Shown: positions 8,103-17,913 of the stretch, one piece after another
Layout: each line of letters starts with the position of its first letter
How positions within the stretch are numbered: position 1 is the first letter of the stretch
Assembly (NCBI GenBank): GCA_963744735.1
Contig: CAVUVH010000017.1
Coordinates: 1-64,000 of the forward strand
DNA from: RPQJ01 sp963744735
GTDB taxonomy: Bacteria; Pseudomonadota; Gammaproteobacteria; Steroidobacterales; Steroidobacteraceae
Length of the DNA stretch: 64,000 nucleotides
Direction of reading: 5' to 3'
Program-made: the position numbers and the translations under genes
Notes under the pieces: generated by a model
What the model saw: the letters and a program-made list of their open reading frames with translations, nothing else
The model's database searches: none
What the model was told of the DNA's origin: nothing

Positions 8103-8127
8103 TCGCAATTAGTCGCCCATCGATCGC
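8103..8127 (+). promoter_or_regulatory. phased TCGC repeats upstream of sulfatase, possible AraC site
   Basis: TCGC occurs at 8103, 8113 and 8124, one helical turn apart, within a more AT-rich patch ~105 bases before the sulfatase ATG. Tandem half-sites at 10-11 base spacing are typical for AraC-family activators. A possible -10 (CAATAAT, 8159-8165) follows. The spacing is seen; binding is inferred. Confidence 0.35.
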
Positions 8128-8231
8128 CACATGCCGGTGCGCGCGGCATCGAGCGCTGCAATAATCGGCCGCGTCCCGTCGGCGCCATCCGAACGGTTGT
8201 GGGCGCGCTCAGCAGAACCAAGGGGAAATCG

Positions 8232-10616
8232 ATGTCAGATGCAGTGGTGACAACCCGCGCATTCGCAGTGCTGGCGCTGCTCTCGGGCGCGCACGCTTTC
8301 GGGCAGGCGGGCAACGCCCCGATGGACCGCACCGTTCTGCCCATCGCGGAACCCCACCGGGCCGTCACCCACGAGCTGAACGCGCGCAACGCCAAGGCGC
8401 CACCCCGGTTTGACGTCAAGGCGCCGCCGGGCGCGCCCAATGTGGTCATCGTGCTGATCGACGACCTGGGGTTCGGCGCGACCAGCGCATTCGGCGGTCC
8501 GATCGGCACTCCGTCGCTCGACCAGCTGGCGCAGGACGGCCTGCGCTATACCAATTTCCACACCACGGCGCTGTGCTCGCCGACGCGTGCGGCGCTCAAG
8601 TCCGGCCGTAACCATCACACGGTCAACATGGGTTTCATCACCGAGATGGCGACGGCGTTTCCGGGTTCGACCGGGCAGATCCCGAACTCGACGGCGCCGC
8701 TCGCCGAGACCCTGCGGCTGAACGGTTACAGCACGGCCGCGTTCGGCAAGTGGCACGAAACCCCGTCATGGGAAGCCAGTATTTCCGGTCCGTTGGACCG
8801 CTGGCCGACGCACCAGGGCTTCGACAAGTTCTACGGCTTCCTGGGCGGCGAGACCAACCAGTGGGCGCCATACCTCTACGACGGTGTCACCCAGGTCGAG
8901 TTGCCGGACGACCCCGACTATCACTTCATGACCGACATGACCGACAAGGCCGTCGCCTGGATCAAGTACCAGAAGGCACTGACTCCGGGAAAGCCCTCGT
9001 TCGTCTATTTCGCTCCGGGCGCGACCCACGCGCCGCATCACGTGCCGAAGGAATGGATCGCGCGGTGGCAGGGCAAGTTCGACCAGGGCTGGGACAAGAT
9101 CCGCGAGGAGACCCTGGCGCGGCAGGTCGCGATGGGTGTCGTGCCGAAAGGCACGCGGCTCGCGCCCAAGCCGCCCGCGATCAGGGACTGGCAGACGCTT
9201 TCGGCCGATGAGAAGCGGCTGTTCACGCGCCAGGCCGAGGTCTTCGCCGCTTTCGTCGAATACACCGATCACGAAGTCGGCCGCATGCTGGCCGCGTTCG
9301 ATGACGTCGGCGAAGGCGACAACACGCTCGTGTTCTACATCGTCGGCGACAACGGCACCAGCGGCGAGGGCGGGCAGAACGGCATGTTCAACGAGTACAC
9401 CTACTTCAACGGTGTCCAGGAAAAAGTGGAGGACATGCTGAAGCGGATCGACCAGTGGGGCGGTCCCGAGACCTATCCGCACATGGCCGCAGGCTGGGCG
9501 GTGGCGCTCAATGCGCCGTTTGGCTGGATGAAGCAGGTGCCATCGGACTTCGGCGGTACGCGCAACGGCATGGTCGTGAGCTGGCCGAAGGGCATCAAGT
9601 CGAAGGACGGCATCCGCACGCAGTTCAGTCACGTGATCGACGTCGCGCCGACCGTCCTCCAGGCCGCGGCGCTGCCGGAGCCCAGGGTTGTCAACGGAAC
9701 GCCGCAGGTGCCGATGGCGGGCACCAGCCTCGTGTACTCGTTCGATGACGCCGCGGCGAAGGAGCGCCACACCACGCAGTACTTCGAGATCGCCGGCAAC
9801 CGTGCCATCTACCAGGACGGCTGGTACGCGCGCACGATCCACCGTGCGCCGTGGGAGCCCAAGCCGCGCCGGCCGCTCGAGGACAACTCTGCCTGGGAGC
9901 TGTTTGACGTCCGCTCGGACTTCAGCCTCGCCAATGACCTGGCGGCGAAGAATCCGAAGAAGCTGGCAGAGTTGCAGGCGGTGTTCCTGGAGGAAGCCGC
10001 CAGGTACCACGTGCTGCCCATGGACGATCGAGTCTTCGAGCGGCTCGACGCGGCGTCGGTGGGCCGCCCCGACCTCATGGCCGGCCGCACTACGATGACG
10101 CTGGCCGAAGGCATGACCGGCATGATGGAAGCGGTCTTCATCAACGTGAAGAACCGGTCAAAGACCATCACTGCGGAAGTTGATGTGCCGGCGGACGGGG
10201 GCACGGGCACCATTCTTGCGCAGGGCGGCCGCTTCGGCGGCTGGTCCCTGTACGTCAAGGACGGGGTGCCGGCCTACGACTACAACTTCCTCGGGCTGCA
10301 GCACAGCAGCATCGTGTCGAACAAGCCCCTGGCCCCCGGCAAGGCCACGATTCGCTTCGACTTCGCGAGCGATGGCGGCGGTCCCGGCAAGGGCGGCACG
10401 GGCACGCTGTACGTCAACGGCGAACAGGTCGGCAGTGGCCGCATCGAGCATACCCAGGCCGGCCTGTTCTCGGCCGACGAAACCGCGGACGTCGGCATCG
10501 ATCTCGGCACGCCCGTCGTCGAGGCGATCGGTGCGGAGGCGAAGTCCAGGTTCAGCGGTCACATTCCGAAAGTGACCGTCGAGGTTCGTGCGCCGCAGCC
10601 GGTCGCCGCCAAGTGA
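8232..10616 (+). CDS. exported type I sulfatase (arylsulfatase)
   Basis: An intact 794-residue sulfatase that should hydrolyse a sulfate ester in the periplasm. After a signal peptide (residues 1-22) come 'NVVIVLIDDLGFG' with the metal-binding Asp pair (77-78) and 'HTTALCSPTRAALKSGRN', the C-x-P-x-R signature in which Cys115 is converted to formylglycine. 'FGKWHE' and the phosphatase-fold segment 'VGDNGTSGEGG' follow. The last ~150 residues form a beta-sandwich-like tail ('GGRFGGWSLYVKDG', 'GTLYVNGEQVGSG'). The ATG has a GGGGA ribosome-binding site. The substrate is not determinable from sequence; the relatives are general arylsulfatases. No formylglycine-generating enzyme gene is in the window. 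Confidence 0.9.
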   Translation: MSDAVVTTRAFAVLALLSGAHAFGQAGNAPMDRTVLPIAEPHRAVTHELNARNAKAPPRFDVKAPPGAPNVVIVLIDDLGFGATSAFGGPIGTPSLDQLAQDGLRYTNFHTTALCSPTRAALKSGRNHHTVNMGFITEMATAFPGSTGQIPNSTAPLAETLRLNGYSTAAFGKWHETPSWEASISGPLDRWPTHQGFDKFYGFLGGETNQWAPYLYDGVTQVELPDDPDYHFMTDMTDKAVAWIKYQKALTPGKPSFVYFAPGATHAPHHVPKEWIARWQGKFDQGWDKIREETLARQVAMGVVPKGTRLAPKPPAIRDWQTLSADEKRLFTRQAEVFAAFVEYTDHEVGRMLAAFDDVGEGDNTLVFYIVGDNGTSGEGGQNGMFNEYTYFNGVQEKVEDMLKRIDQWGGPETYPHMAAGWAVALNAPFGWMKQVPSDFGGTRNGMVVSWPKGIKSKDGIRTQFSHVIDVAPTVLQAAALPEPRVVNGTPQVPMAGTSLVYSFDDAAAKERHTTQYFEIAGNRAIYQDGWYARTIHRAPWEPKPRRPLEDNSAWELFDVRSDFSLANDLAAKNPKKLAELQAVFLEEAARYHVLPMDDRVFERLDAASVGRPDLMAGRTTMTLAEGMTGMMEAVFINVKNRSKTITAEVDVPADGGTGTILAQGGRFGGWSLYVKDGVPAYDYNFLGLQHSSIVSNKPLAPGKATIRFDFASDGGGPGKGGTGTLYVNGEQVGSGRIEHTQAGLFSADETADVGIDLGTPVVEAIGAEAKSRFSGHIPKVTVEVRAPQPVAAK

Positions 10617-10630
10617 GTTGAGGGCAACGG

Positions 10631-12367
10631 TTACTGGCGGGTCCAGACCGTCTTGCCCTCCTTGATCGTCTCGAGCACCTGGACCTGGTTGATCTTCGCC
10701 GGGTCCATGGTGACCGGATTGTCCGAGAGCACGACGAGGTCGGCGAGCTTGCCTTCCTTGATCGAGCCCTTCGTCGCCTGCTCGCCGAACTGCTCGGCAC
10801 CCCAGAGCGTGATCATCTTCATCGCTTCGTAGGGCGTGACGCGCTCGTCGGGGCCGATCGATCGTCGCCGGAGCGCGAGGTGCGATTCACCGTGGCCCAC
10901 ACGACCTGCATCAGGTTGGGCAGCGCCACCGGCGCGTCGGTGTGGCTGGTCGCGTGCAGGCCGGTGTTCAGGATCGAGCGCATCGGCGAAATCTGCGCGG
11001 CCTGCTCCGGGCCGACGATCTGCTTGTACCAGTCGCCCCAGTAGAACGTGTGCATCGGGAACATCGACGGGAAGATGCCAAGCGCCTTCAGCTGCTGAAC
11101 CTGGTCGGGGCGGATGAACTGGCCATGGATCAGGGTCACCTGGCCCGGCCTGACGCCGTGCTTCGCGACCACGGGCTTCAGCGCCTCGAACAGCTGGTCG
11201 ATGGCGGCATCGCCGTTCGCGTGCACCTTGACCGGCCAGCCCTTGGTGTATGCCTCGTCCAGGTAAGCCTCGACCTGCTTCGTGTCGGGAATGGCGGGGT
11301 AGCCCTTGTAGCCGGCCTTCTGGCCGTCCGGCGGGAGCAGGTAGGGAACGGTGCGCCAGGCCGTGCGGCCCTGCGGCGAGCCGTCGAGCGTGACCTTGAG
11401 GCCAGCCGAGGCGGTAGTGATTGGTGTAAGTCCGTCGAGAAGCTGCGGTCGAGCTCGCTGCGTGCCGGTGTAGTCCATCCAGCCGATGAAATCGATGTCG
11501 ACGAGTCCGCGCTTGGCGGCATCCGCCATGTCTGCGTGCATGGCGCCGAACATGCGGCCTTCGTTGGTCGTGGTGTAGCCGTAGCTCTTTGCCATCTCGA
11601 GGCCGCGCTTCAGGAATTCGTCCTTGCCCGCCTGCGTCGGTTGGCGCGAGCGACCTTCACCATGTGGGGCATGGCCGCGAGTTCCTCGAGCACGCCGTTC
11701 GGGGTCTTGCCGTCGGCCTCGCGGCGGATGACGCCGCCCTCGGGGTTGGGCGTGCTGGCGTCGTATCCGATCAACTTCAGGCCGAGCGTGTTGACCGCCG
11801 CGAAATGGCCCGAGATGTGTGTCGCCATGACCGGGACGCGTGGTCGAAACCTTGTCGAGGTCTTCGCGCGTCGGGTGGCGGCCGAGCAGGGCATCGTCAT
11901 AGCCGATGCCGAAGATCCAGCCGGTTAGCTTCGACGTCGGGGCTGGCACGCGAACGCCTTCAGCTTGGCGACGACATCGTCGATGGTGTTGACGCGTGCC
12001 ATCGGGCGGGGCGAGCAGGTTGGCGCCGACGGCCTGCATGCCGAACTGCTGGCGCATGGGCATGACCGTCGATGAACCCGGGCATCAGCGTCCTGCCGCC
12101 GAGGTCCTTCAGCACCGTGCCTTCGGCCTGCTGCTTGAGCGCGTCCGCCTTGCTGCCGACGAAGGTGATCCTGCCGTCGTCCACCACGATCGCTTCGACG
12201 GTGGTGGGCTGGTCGCCCTCCATGGTGACGATCGGGCCGCCGGTGATGATGAGGTCCGCCGCCGCCGCCGGGGCCGCGACGGGGGTGGTGTCGGCCGGCT
12301 TGCGGCTGCAGGCGGCAAGCAGGAGGGCGGCGACGAGGACCGGAACGATGGCTGGGCTGCGTGTCAT
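10631..12367 (-). CDS. lipoprotein amidohydrolase (YtcJ/Amidohydro_3-like), multiply frameshifted
   Basis: A metal-dependent hydrolase anchored as a lipoprotein. The N-terminus has a lipobox (LLLAAC). It is followed by 'ADLIITGGPIVTMEGDQP', 'TLMPGFIDGH' (metal site), 'GLKVTLDGSPQGRTAW', 'VHANGDAAIDQLFEAL', 'VTLIHGQFIRPDQ', 'HATSHTDAPV' and a final 'VTPYEAMKMITLWGAEQFG'. This order is that of the Amidohydro_3 (YtcJ, N-substituted formamide deformylase-like) family. At least six single-base shifts between 10850 and 12070 break the frame although every family motif is preserved, so sequencing error is more likely than decay. The substrate is unknown. It ends convergently 14 bases from the sulfatase stop. 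Confidence 0.8.
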
Positions 12368-12487
12368 GGAAGCTTCCCTGGATCTGGACCGTGGTGCAAT
12401 CGATTCACGCCCCGCCACGGCCATTGCCAGAACGACCCGGATCGGGCACGGTCCTCAATGTTGCCGAAATTCTGGAGAGGAGGCTAC

Positions 12488-13424
12488 ATGCAGGCACCTC
12501 GCTTTCTGCCCCATCAGACGGACCGGCTGTTCCTGACCGACGGCGGCATCGAGACCTGGCTGATGTACAAGCAGGGGTTCGAGCTGCCGCACTTCTGCGG
12601 CTTCCAGTTCCTGGACGACCCTGCGGGCCGCGAGGCATTGCGGCAGTACTACCGTGAGTTCGCGCTGCTCGCCAGGCAGCAGCAGACGGGCTACGTGTTC
12701 TGCAGCCTGACTTATCGCGCCAGTCGCGACTGGGGGCAACTGATCGGCTATTCGGGCGATGCACTGGCCGAAATGAATCACAAGGCGATCGCGTTCTATC
12801 GCGAGATCGCGCGGGAAGTCGGGCTCGACCCGGCGAGCACCCTGTACAGCGGCTGCATCGGGCCCCGCGGCGACGCCTATGAAATCAATGCCACGATCAC
12901 CGCAGATGCCTCGCAGGATTACCACTCGGAGCAGGTAGAGACATTCAAGCGGGCCGGCGTCGATCTGGTCACCGCACTGACCCTGAAATCGATCGAGGAG
13001 GCTGTCGGGATCGCCCGGGCCGCGGCAAGCGGCGGAGTGTCCCTCGGTCATTTCCTTCACGCTCGACGGGAATTGCACGGTGGACGGCTCGCACACCCTG
13101 CGTGCAGCCATCGAGACCGTGGACGCCGCGACCGATGGGGCCCCGGCGTACTACATGATCAACTGCTCGCATCCGACGGATTTCGGCCCGGCCCTGGAGC
13201 AGGGCGACTGGGTGCGCAGGATCCGCGGCCTGCGCGCCAACGCGTCCTCACTCTCACATGGGATGCTGTGCCAGCTCGGCCACCTGGAAGAGGGCGATGC
13301 CGACGAACTGGCCGCCCAGCACCGCGAACTCGCGCGGCTTTATCCGCACATCAATGTATTCGGCGGCTGCTGCGGCACCGACTTTGTTCATGTCCGCAAG
13401 ATCTGCGAGGCGCTGCGTGACTGA
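12488..13424 (+). CDS. homocysteine S-methyltransferase family protein (one frameshift)
   Basis: A zinc-dependent methyltransferase domain protein of ~311 residues. It begins 'FLPHQTDRLFLTDGGIETWL', has the barrel segment 'GCIGPRGDAYE', and shows the zinc-ligand Cys in 'MINCSHPTDF' and the CC pair in 'FGGCCGTDFVH'. These three Cys define the family, which transfers a methyl group to homocysteine or a related thiol from S-methylmethionine, betaine or another donor. A strong GGAGAGGAGG ribosome-binding site precedes ATG 12488. One frameshift near 13040-13070 separates the two halves. It is a different subfamily from the gene at 18793-19803. The donor is unknown. Confidence 0.85.
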
Positions 13425-13451
13425 TGTGGCCACGCGGCGCGCATTTGCTCG

Positions 13452-15140
13452 TCACGGCGCCGGCACGGGCAGCGGGATCGTGTAGCTGACCTCGGCGCCC
13501 GGTCCCAGCGGCAACTCCAGCGCCGCCCAGCCAAACGTCATGACCAGGCCTGCCAGCAGGAACGTCAGCGAGAACGGCAGCATCGTGGCGATCAGGCCGC
13601 CCATGCCGAAGCGCGGATCCCAGCGCTGGCAGAAAGTCAGCACCAGCGGGAAATACACCATCAGCGGCGTGATCGGATTGGTCACGCTGTCGCCCATGCG
13701 GAAGGCGGCCGTCGTCATCTCGGGCGAGACGTTGAGCAGCATCAGCATCGGCACCAGCACCGGCGCAAGCATGGCCCACTTGGCGCTGGCCGAGCCTATC
13801 GCCGAGGTTGATGGTGGCGGCCAGCAGCACGATGCCGACCAGCAGCACGGGCGTGGGCAGGCCGGTCGAGGCGAGCGCCGCTGCTCCCTTGATCGCAAAG
13901 ATGCCGCCGAGGTTCGACCAGTTGAACAACGCCACGAAGTGGGCCGCGACGAAGGCCAGCACGATGTAGTAGGCCATGTCGGTCATGCCTTCGCTGATCA
14001 TGCGGATCTCGTCGCGGTGCGACTTGTTGACGCCGGTGGCGCGGCCGTAGGCGATGCCCGTCGACCAGGAACAGCAGGAAGAAGCCGGCCACCATCGCCT
14101 GGAACAGCGGCTGCAGGCCCTGTTCGAGGCGGCCATTGGGCCCCACGCTTTCGTCGTAGAGCGGGGCGCCGCCCGCGACCCCGGCCCACAGTGCGGGCCA
14201 GGCGAGCACGGCGAACAGGCCGACGACGACCGCGCGCCGCGATCATGGCTGCACGCAGGCCGCGCTTCTCGTCGGCGGTGCTGATGCTGGGTCCCGCGGC
14301 CCCGGGCGCCATGCCCGGGGGACTGGCTTCGGTTGCGGGCCCGGTGGCGGTCGCGGTGGCAGCGGCGCCGGCCGCCACGGTCGACGGCTGCAGCGGCCCG
14401 GTCCAGGGTCCGAGCCGCGGCGCGACGATCTTCTCCGCCACCCACCAGCCGAGCGGAATGAAGACCACGGCCATCGCGGCGATGAAATACCAGTTGCCGG
14501 CGATGTTCATGCGCCAGTCGGGGTCCAGCAGCCGGGCGGCGGGTTCCGTCAGGCCGAGCAGCAGTGCGTCGAGTCCGCCCGGAAGCAGGTTGGCCGAGAA
14601 TCCGCCGGCGACGCCGGCAAAGGCGACCGCGATGCCGAGCAACGGATGACGTCCCGCCGCGGCATAGAGCGCGGCCGCCAGCGGTGGCAGGATCACGAAC
14701 GCCGCATCGGCCGCCTGGTTGCCCATGATGCCGGCAAACAGCACGATCGGCGTCAGCAGCCTGGCCGGTGCCATGCGCACGACCGAACGCATCGCCGCGC
14801 CGAACAGGCCGGTGCGTTCGGCGATGCCCGCGCCGAGCATCACCAGCAGCACGTAACCGAGCGGTGCAAAGCCGGTCAGTGTCCGCGGCATCTCGACCAG
14901 GAAGCGCTCGAGGTTCGCGCTCGACAGCAGGCTCGTGGCATTGAGCGTCGCCTTGGTCACCGGATTGAGGGCAACCCAGCCGGCGGCGGCGCCCACCGCG
15001 CTCAGCGCGATGACCGCGACGATCAGCCAGACGAAGATCAGGACCGGGTCGGGCAGCCGGTTGCCGATGCGCTCGACCGTGTCCAGGAAACTCTTCTTGC
15101 GCGGGGTGGCGACCCCGGACGATCCGGCCGCGCCGGTCAC
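13452..15140 (-). CDS. AbgT family transporter (frameshifted)
   Basis: A multi-pass inner-membrane protein of ~560 residues. 'FLDTVERIGNRLPDPVLIFV', 'GLFGAAMRSVVRMAP', 'MGNQAADAAFVILPPLAAAL', 'FSANLLPGGLDALLLGLTEP', 'NIAGNWYFIAAMAVVFIPLG' and later 'GDSVTNPITPLMVYFPLVL' identify the AbgT family. Its members import p-aminobenzoyl-glutamate or export sulfonamides. The GTG start overlaps the stop of the M20D hydrolase gene (GTGA). At least three frameshifts lie near 14235, 14055 and 13800. A 60-residue Ala/Gly/Pro-rich linker inside the protein (~14280-14400) is unusual. Coupling to a hydrolase suggests import followed by cleavage of an amide-linked substrate. Confidence 0.85.
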
Positions 15141-16355
15141 GCCTTCGCCGCCGGGGTCGTGCCCGCCGCCCGGGCCAGCCAGCGCTCCGCGATGCGAGTC
15201 CACATCGACGCCCCGACCGGGATCAGTTCGTCGTTAAAGTCGTAGCTCGGGTTGTGCAGCATGCAGGGTCCGCCGCCGTGATCGGCCGCGCGATGTGCGC
15301 CGTCGCCATTGCCGATCAGGAAATAGCAGCCGGGCTTCTGCTGCAGGAAATAGCTGAAATCCTCGGCGCCCATGGTCGGCTGGAAGTCGTGCACGCGGTC
15401 GGGGCCGGCGAAGTCGGCCAGCGCCTGGCGGACGAACTCGGTCTCCGCGTCATGGTTCACCGTCGGCGGGTAGCCGCGCTTGAAGTGGAACTCGCAGCGG
15501 GCGTCGAACGCGGCGCAGGTGGACTCGGCGATCGTGCGCATCCGCCGCTCGATCAGGTCGACCAGTTCGACCGAGAACGCCCGCACCGTGCCCTGCAGCA
15601 CGCAGCGGTCCGCGATCGCGTTGTGGGTTTCGCCGGCGTTGATCTGCGTCACGGAGATCACGCCGCTCTCCAGCGGGTGCACGTTGCGCGTCAGGATCGT
15701 CTGGAAGGCCTGTACGACCTGGCAGGCCACCGGCACCGGGTCGACCCCGAGGTGGGGCATCGCGGCGTGCGCGCCGCGGCCGACGATCTCGATGCGGAAC
15801 TCGTTGGCGGAAGCGAACGACGGCCCGGCCTTGAGGGCGAAATGTCCCACCGGCAGGCCGGGCCAGTTGTGCGCCCCGAACATGGCCTCCATCGGGAATC
15901 GCTCGAACAGGCCGTCCTCGATCATCAGGCGGGCGCCGCCGCCGCCTTCCTCGGCCGGCTGGAAGACCAGGTAAACGGTGCCGTCGAAGCGGCCATGGCT
16001 GGCCAGGTGCTGCGCCGCGCCGAGCAGCATCGCGGTGTGGCCATCGTGGCCGCAGGCGTGCATGCGACCGGGGTTCTGGCTCGCGTGCGCAAAGCGGTTT
16101 TCCTCGGTGATCGGCAGCGCGTCCATGTCGGCACGGAGGCCGACGGCGCGCGACGACTTGCCGCGCCGCACCACGCCGACCACGCCGGTGCGGCCGAGCC
16201 CGCGATGCACCTCGATGCCCCAGTCCTAGCAGCTTGCGGGCGACCAGTTCGGACGTGCGGTGCTCGTCGAAGCAGAGTTCGGGATGGGCGTGCAGGTCGC
16301 GACGCACGGCTGCGATTGCAGGTGCCTCGGCGACGATCGAATCAAGCAGCTTCAT
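15137..16355 (-). CDS. M20D amidohydrolase (hippurate/aminoacyl-amide hydrolase type)
   Basis: A cytosolic dizinc hydrolase that removes acyl or aroyl groups from amino acids. The N-terminus 'AAVRRDLHAHPELCFDEHRT', the metal-binding 'MHACGHDGHTAMLLGAA', 'GRGAHAAMPHLGVDPV' in the lid domain and 'MGAEDFSYF' near the end are the M20D hallmarks, also seen in AbgA/AbgB. A single shift near 16226 interrupts 'LLGLG'. A GGGGGAG ribosome-binding site precedes ATG 16355. The stop overlaps the GTG of the AbgT transporter gene. Together they form a two-gene uptake-and-hydrolysis operon, perhaps for p-aminobenzoyl-glutamate or another N-acyl amino acid. No separate AbgA/AbgB pair is present. Confidence 0.88.
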
Positions 16356-16538
16356 GACAGACTCCCCCGGGATCCGGTGGGCGGATCATAGGCGATCATC
16401 GTCCGGAGTACGCGACAGGCGCTGCGAAGCGCGCTATAAGGACGCTGCCGGGGTTCGGACATCCAATAAACAACAAGAAGCAGCGGGGTCGCTGCAACGG
16501 CGGTGGCCGGCGCAGGGAGGCGCAATGTCGGACAGCCT

Positions 16539-17855
16539 ATGAGCCGGGCCAACCTTCTCGACAGCCGCAACGGCCGCTTTTTCACGTTCGGCCTGCTGTA
16601 CATCTCCGAGGGCATCCCCTACGGCTTCACCTCCGTCGCGATGGTCGCGTTCATGCGCCAGCAGGAGCGTCTCCCTGGCACTGATCGGGACCTTCGTCGC
16701 CGCGATGTTCGTGCCGTGGGCGTTCAAGTGGGCCTGGGCGCCGGTCATCGACCTGGTCAAGCTGCACCGGTTCGGCGGCCGCAAGGCCTGGATCGTCGCC
16801 TGCCAGAGCATGATGATCGTCACGCTGCTGATCGCGGCGATGGTCGATTACCACGCGCACTTCCAGCTGTTGCTGGCGATGGTCGTGCTGCACAACGTGT
16901 TCTGCGCGACGCAGGACGTGGCCATCGACTCGCTGGCGGTGAGCACGCTGCCGGCCGACGAGCGGGGCCGGGGCAACGGGTTCATGTTTGCCGGGCAGAA
17001 CCTGGGCATCGCAATGGGTGGTGGCGGCGCCATTGCGGTCAGCGGCCTGTTCGGCTTCGGGACAGCGCTGGCGGGCGTTGCCGGCCTGCTGTTCCTGTCG
17101 CTGCTGTTCGTCGTGTTCTTCGTCCGCGACCCGTACGCCGATCCGACACTGAAGCCGCGCTCCGACATGCTCCACCACCTGGTGACGTCGATGGTGTCCT
17201 TCGTCAAGGAGGTGTACTCGAGCTTCTGGCAGTCGGGCCGCGGGCCCATGGTCGGCGTGGCCTTCTCGCTGCTGCCCATCGGCGCAATTGCGCTCGCCTA
17301 CGCCACGCTTGTCGACCATCCAGGTCGACTACGGCCTCAAGGACCACCAGATTGCCGCGCTCAGCATCTACAACACCATCGCCGCGCGCCGTCGGTTGCC
17401 TGACGGGCGGGTGGCTGGGCGATCGCTACGGCGTGAAGCGGATCGTCGCCATCGCCTATGCGCTGACGACCGTGCCCACGCTGGTGATGGCCACGCAGAT
17501 CTCCGCCGTCGGCCTGCAGGCGGTGCCCATCAACCTGTTCCACGGGATCATCATCGCCCACGGCCTTTGCTTTGGCATGGCCTTCGGCGTGCGCAACGCG
17601 ATCTTCATGGGCATGACCAACCCGGTCGTGGCCGCGACCCAGTTCACGGCCTTCATGGGCATGGCCAACATGGCCATCAGCATGGGCAATTACTGGCAGG
17701 GCATCGTCGCCGAACGCATGGGTTATGCAGCCGTGCTGTACCTGGACGCGCTGTTCGCCTTGCTGGTGATCATGGTCGTTCCGTTCCTGCGAAGCCGCGA
17801 GGAGGGGCTGCGCGCCGCGGCCCGCGCGGTCAAGCCGCAACTGGCCACCGTCTGA
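16539..17855 (+). CDS. AmpG-like MFS permease (frameshifted)
   Basis: A major-facilitator transporter of ~440 residues. It opens 'RFFTFGLLYISEGIPYGFTS' and has 'TFVAAMFVPWAFKWAWAPVI', 'ATQDVAIDSLAVSTLPADER' and 'GGWLGDRYGVKR'. This pattern, especially the DVAIDSLAV-like helix, is that of AmpG muropeptide permeases and related acetyl-CoA/RhtX-like carriers. Frameshifts occur near 16665, 17310 and 17385. A GGGAGG ribosome-binding site sits closer to an ATG at 16525 in another frame, so a further error may hide the true start there. Muropeptide import is the first guess; the substrate is unproven. Confidence 0.75.
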   Translation: MSRANLLDSRNGRFFTFGLLYISEGIPYGFTSVAMVAFMRQQERLPGTDRDLRRRDVRAVGVQVGLGAGHRPGQAAPVRRPQGLDRRLPEHDDRHAADRGDGRLPRALPAVAGDGRAAQRVLRDAGRGHRLAGGEHAAGRRAGPGQRVHVCRAEPGHRNGWWRRHCGQRPVRLRDSAGGRCRPAVPVAAVRRVLRPRPVRRSDTEAALRHAPPPGDVDGVLRQGGVLELLAVGPRAHGRRGLLAAAHRRNCARLRHACRPSRSTTASRTTRLPRSASTTPSPRAVGCLTGGWLGDRYGVKRIVAIAYALTTVPTLVMATQISAVGLQAVPINLFHGIIIAHGLCFGMAFGVRNAIFMGMTNPVVAATQFTAFMGMANMAISMGNYWQGIVAERMGYAAVLYLDALFALLVIMVVPFLRSREEGLRAAARAVKPQLATV

Positions 17856-17913
17856 GGCGGCGTATTTGCGGTACTGTTCGGCCTGCTGACAGTCGTACCG
17901 ACAGGTATCCCAG

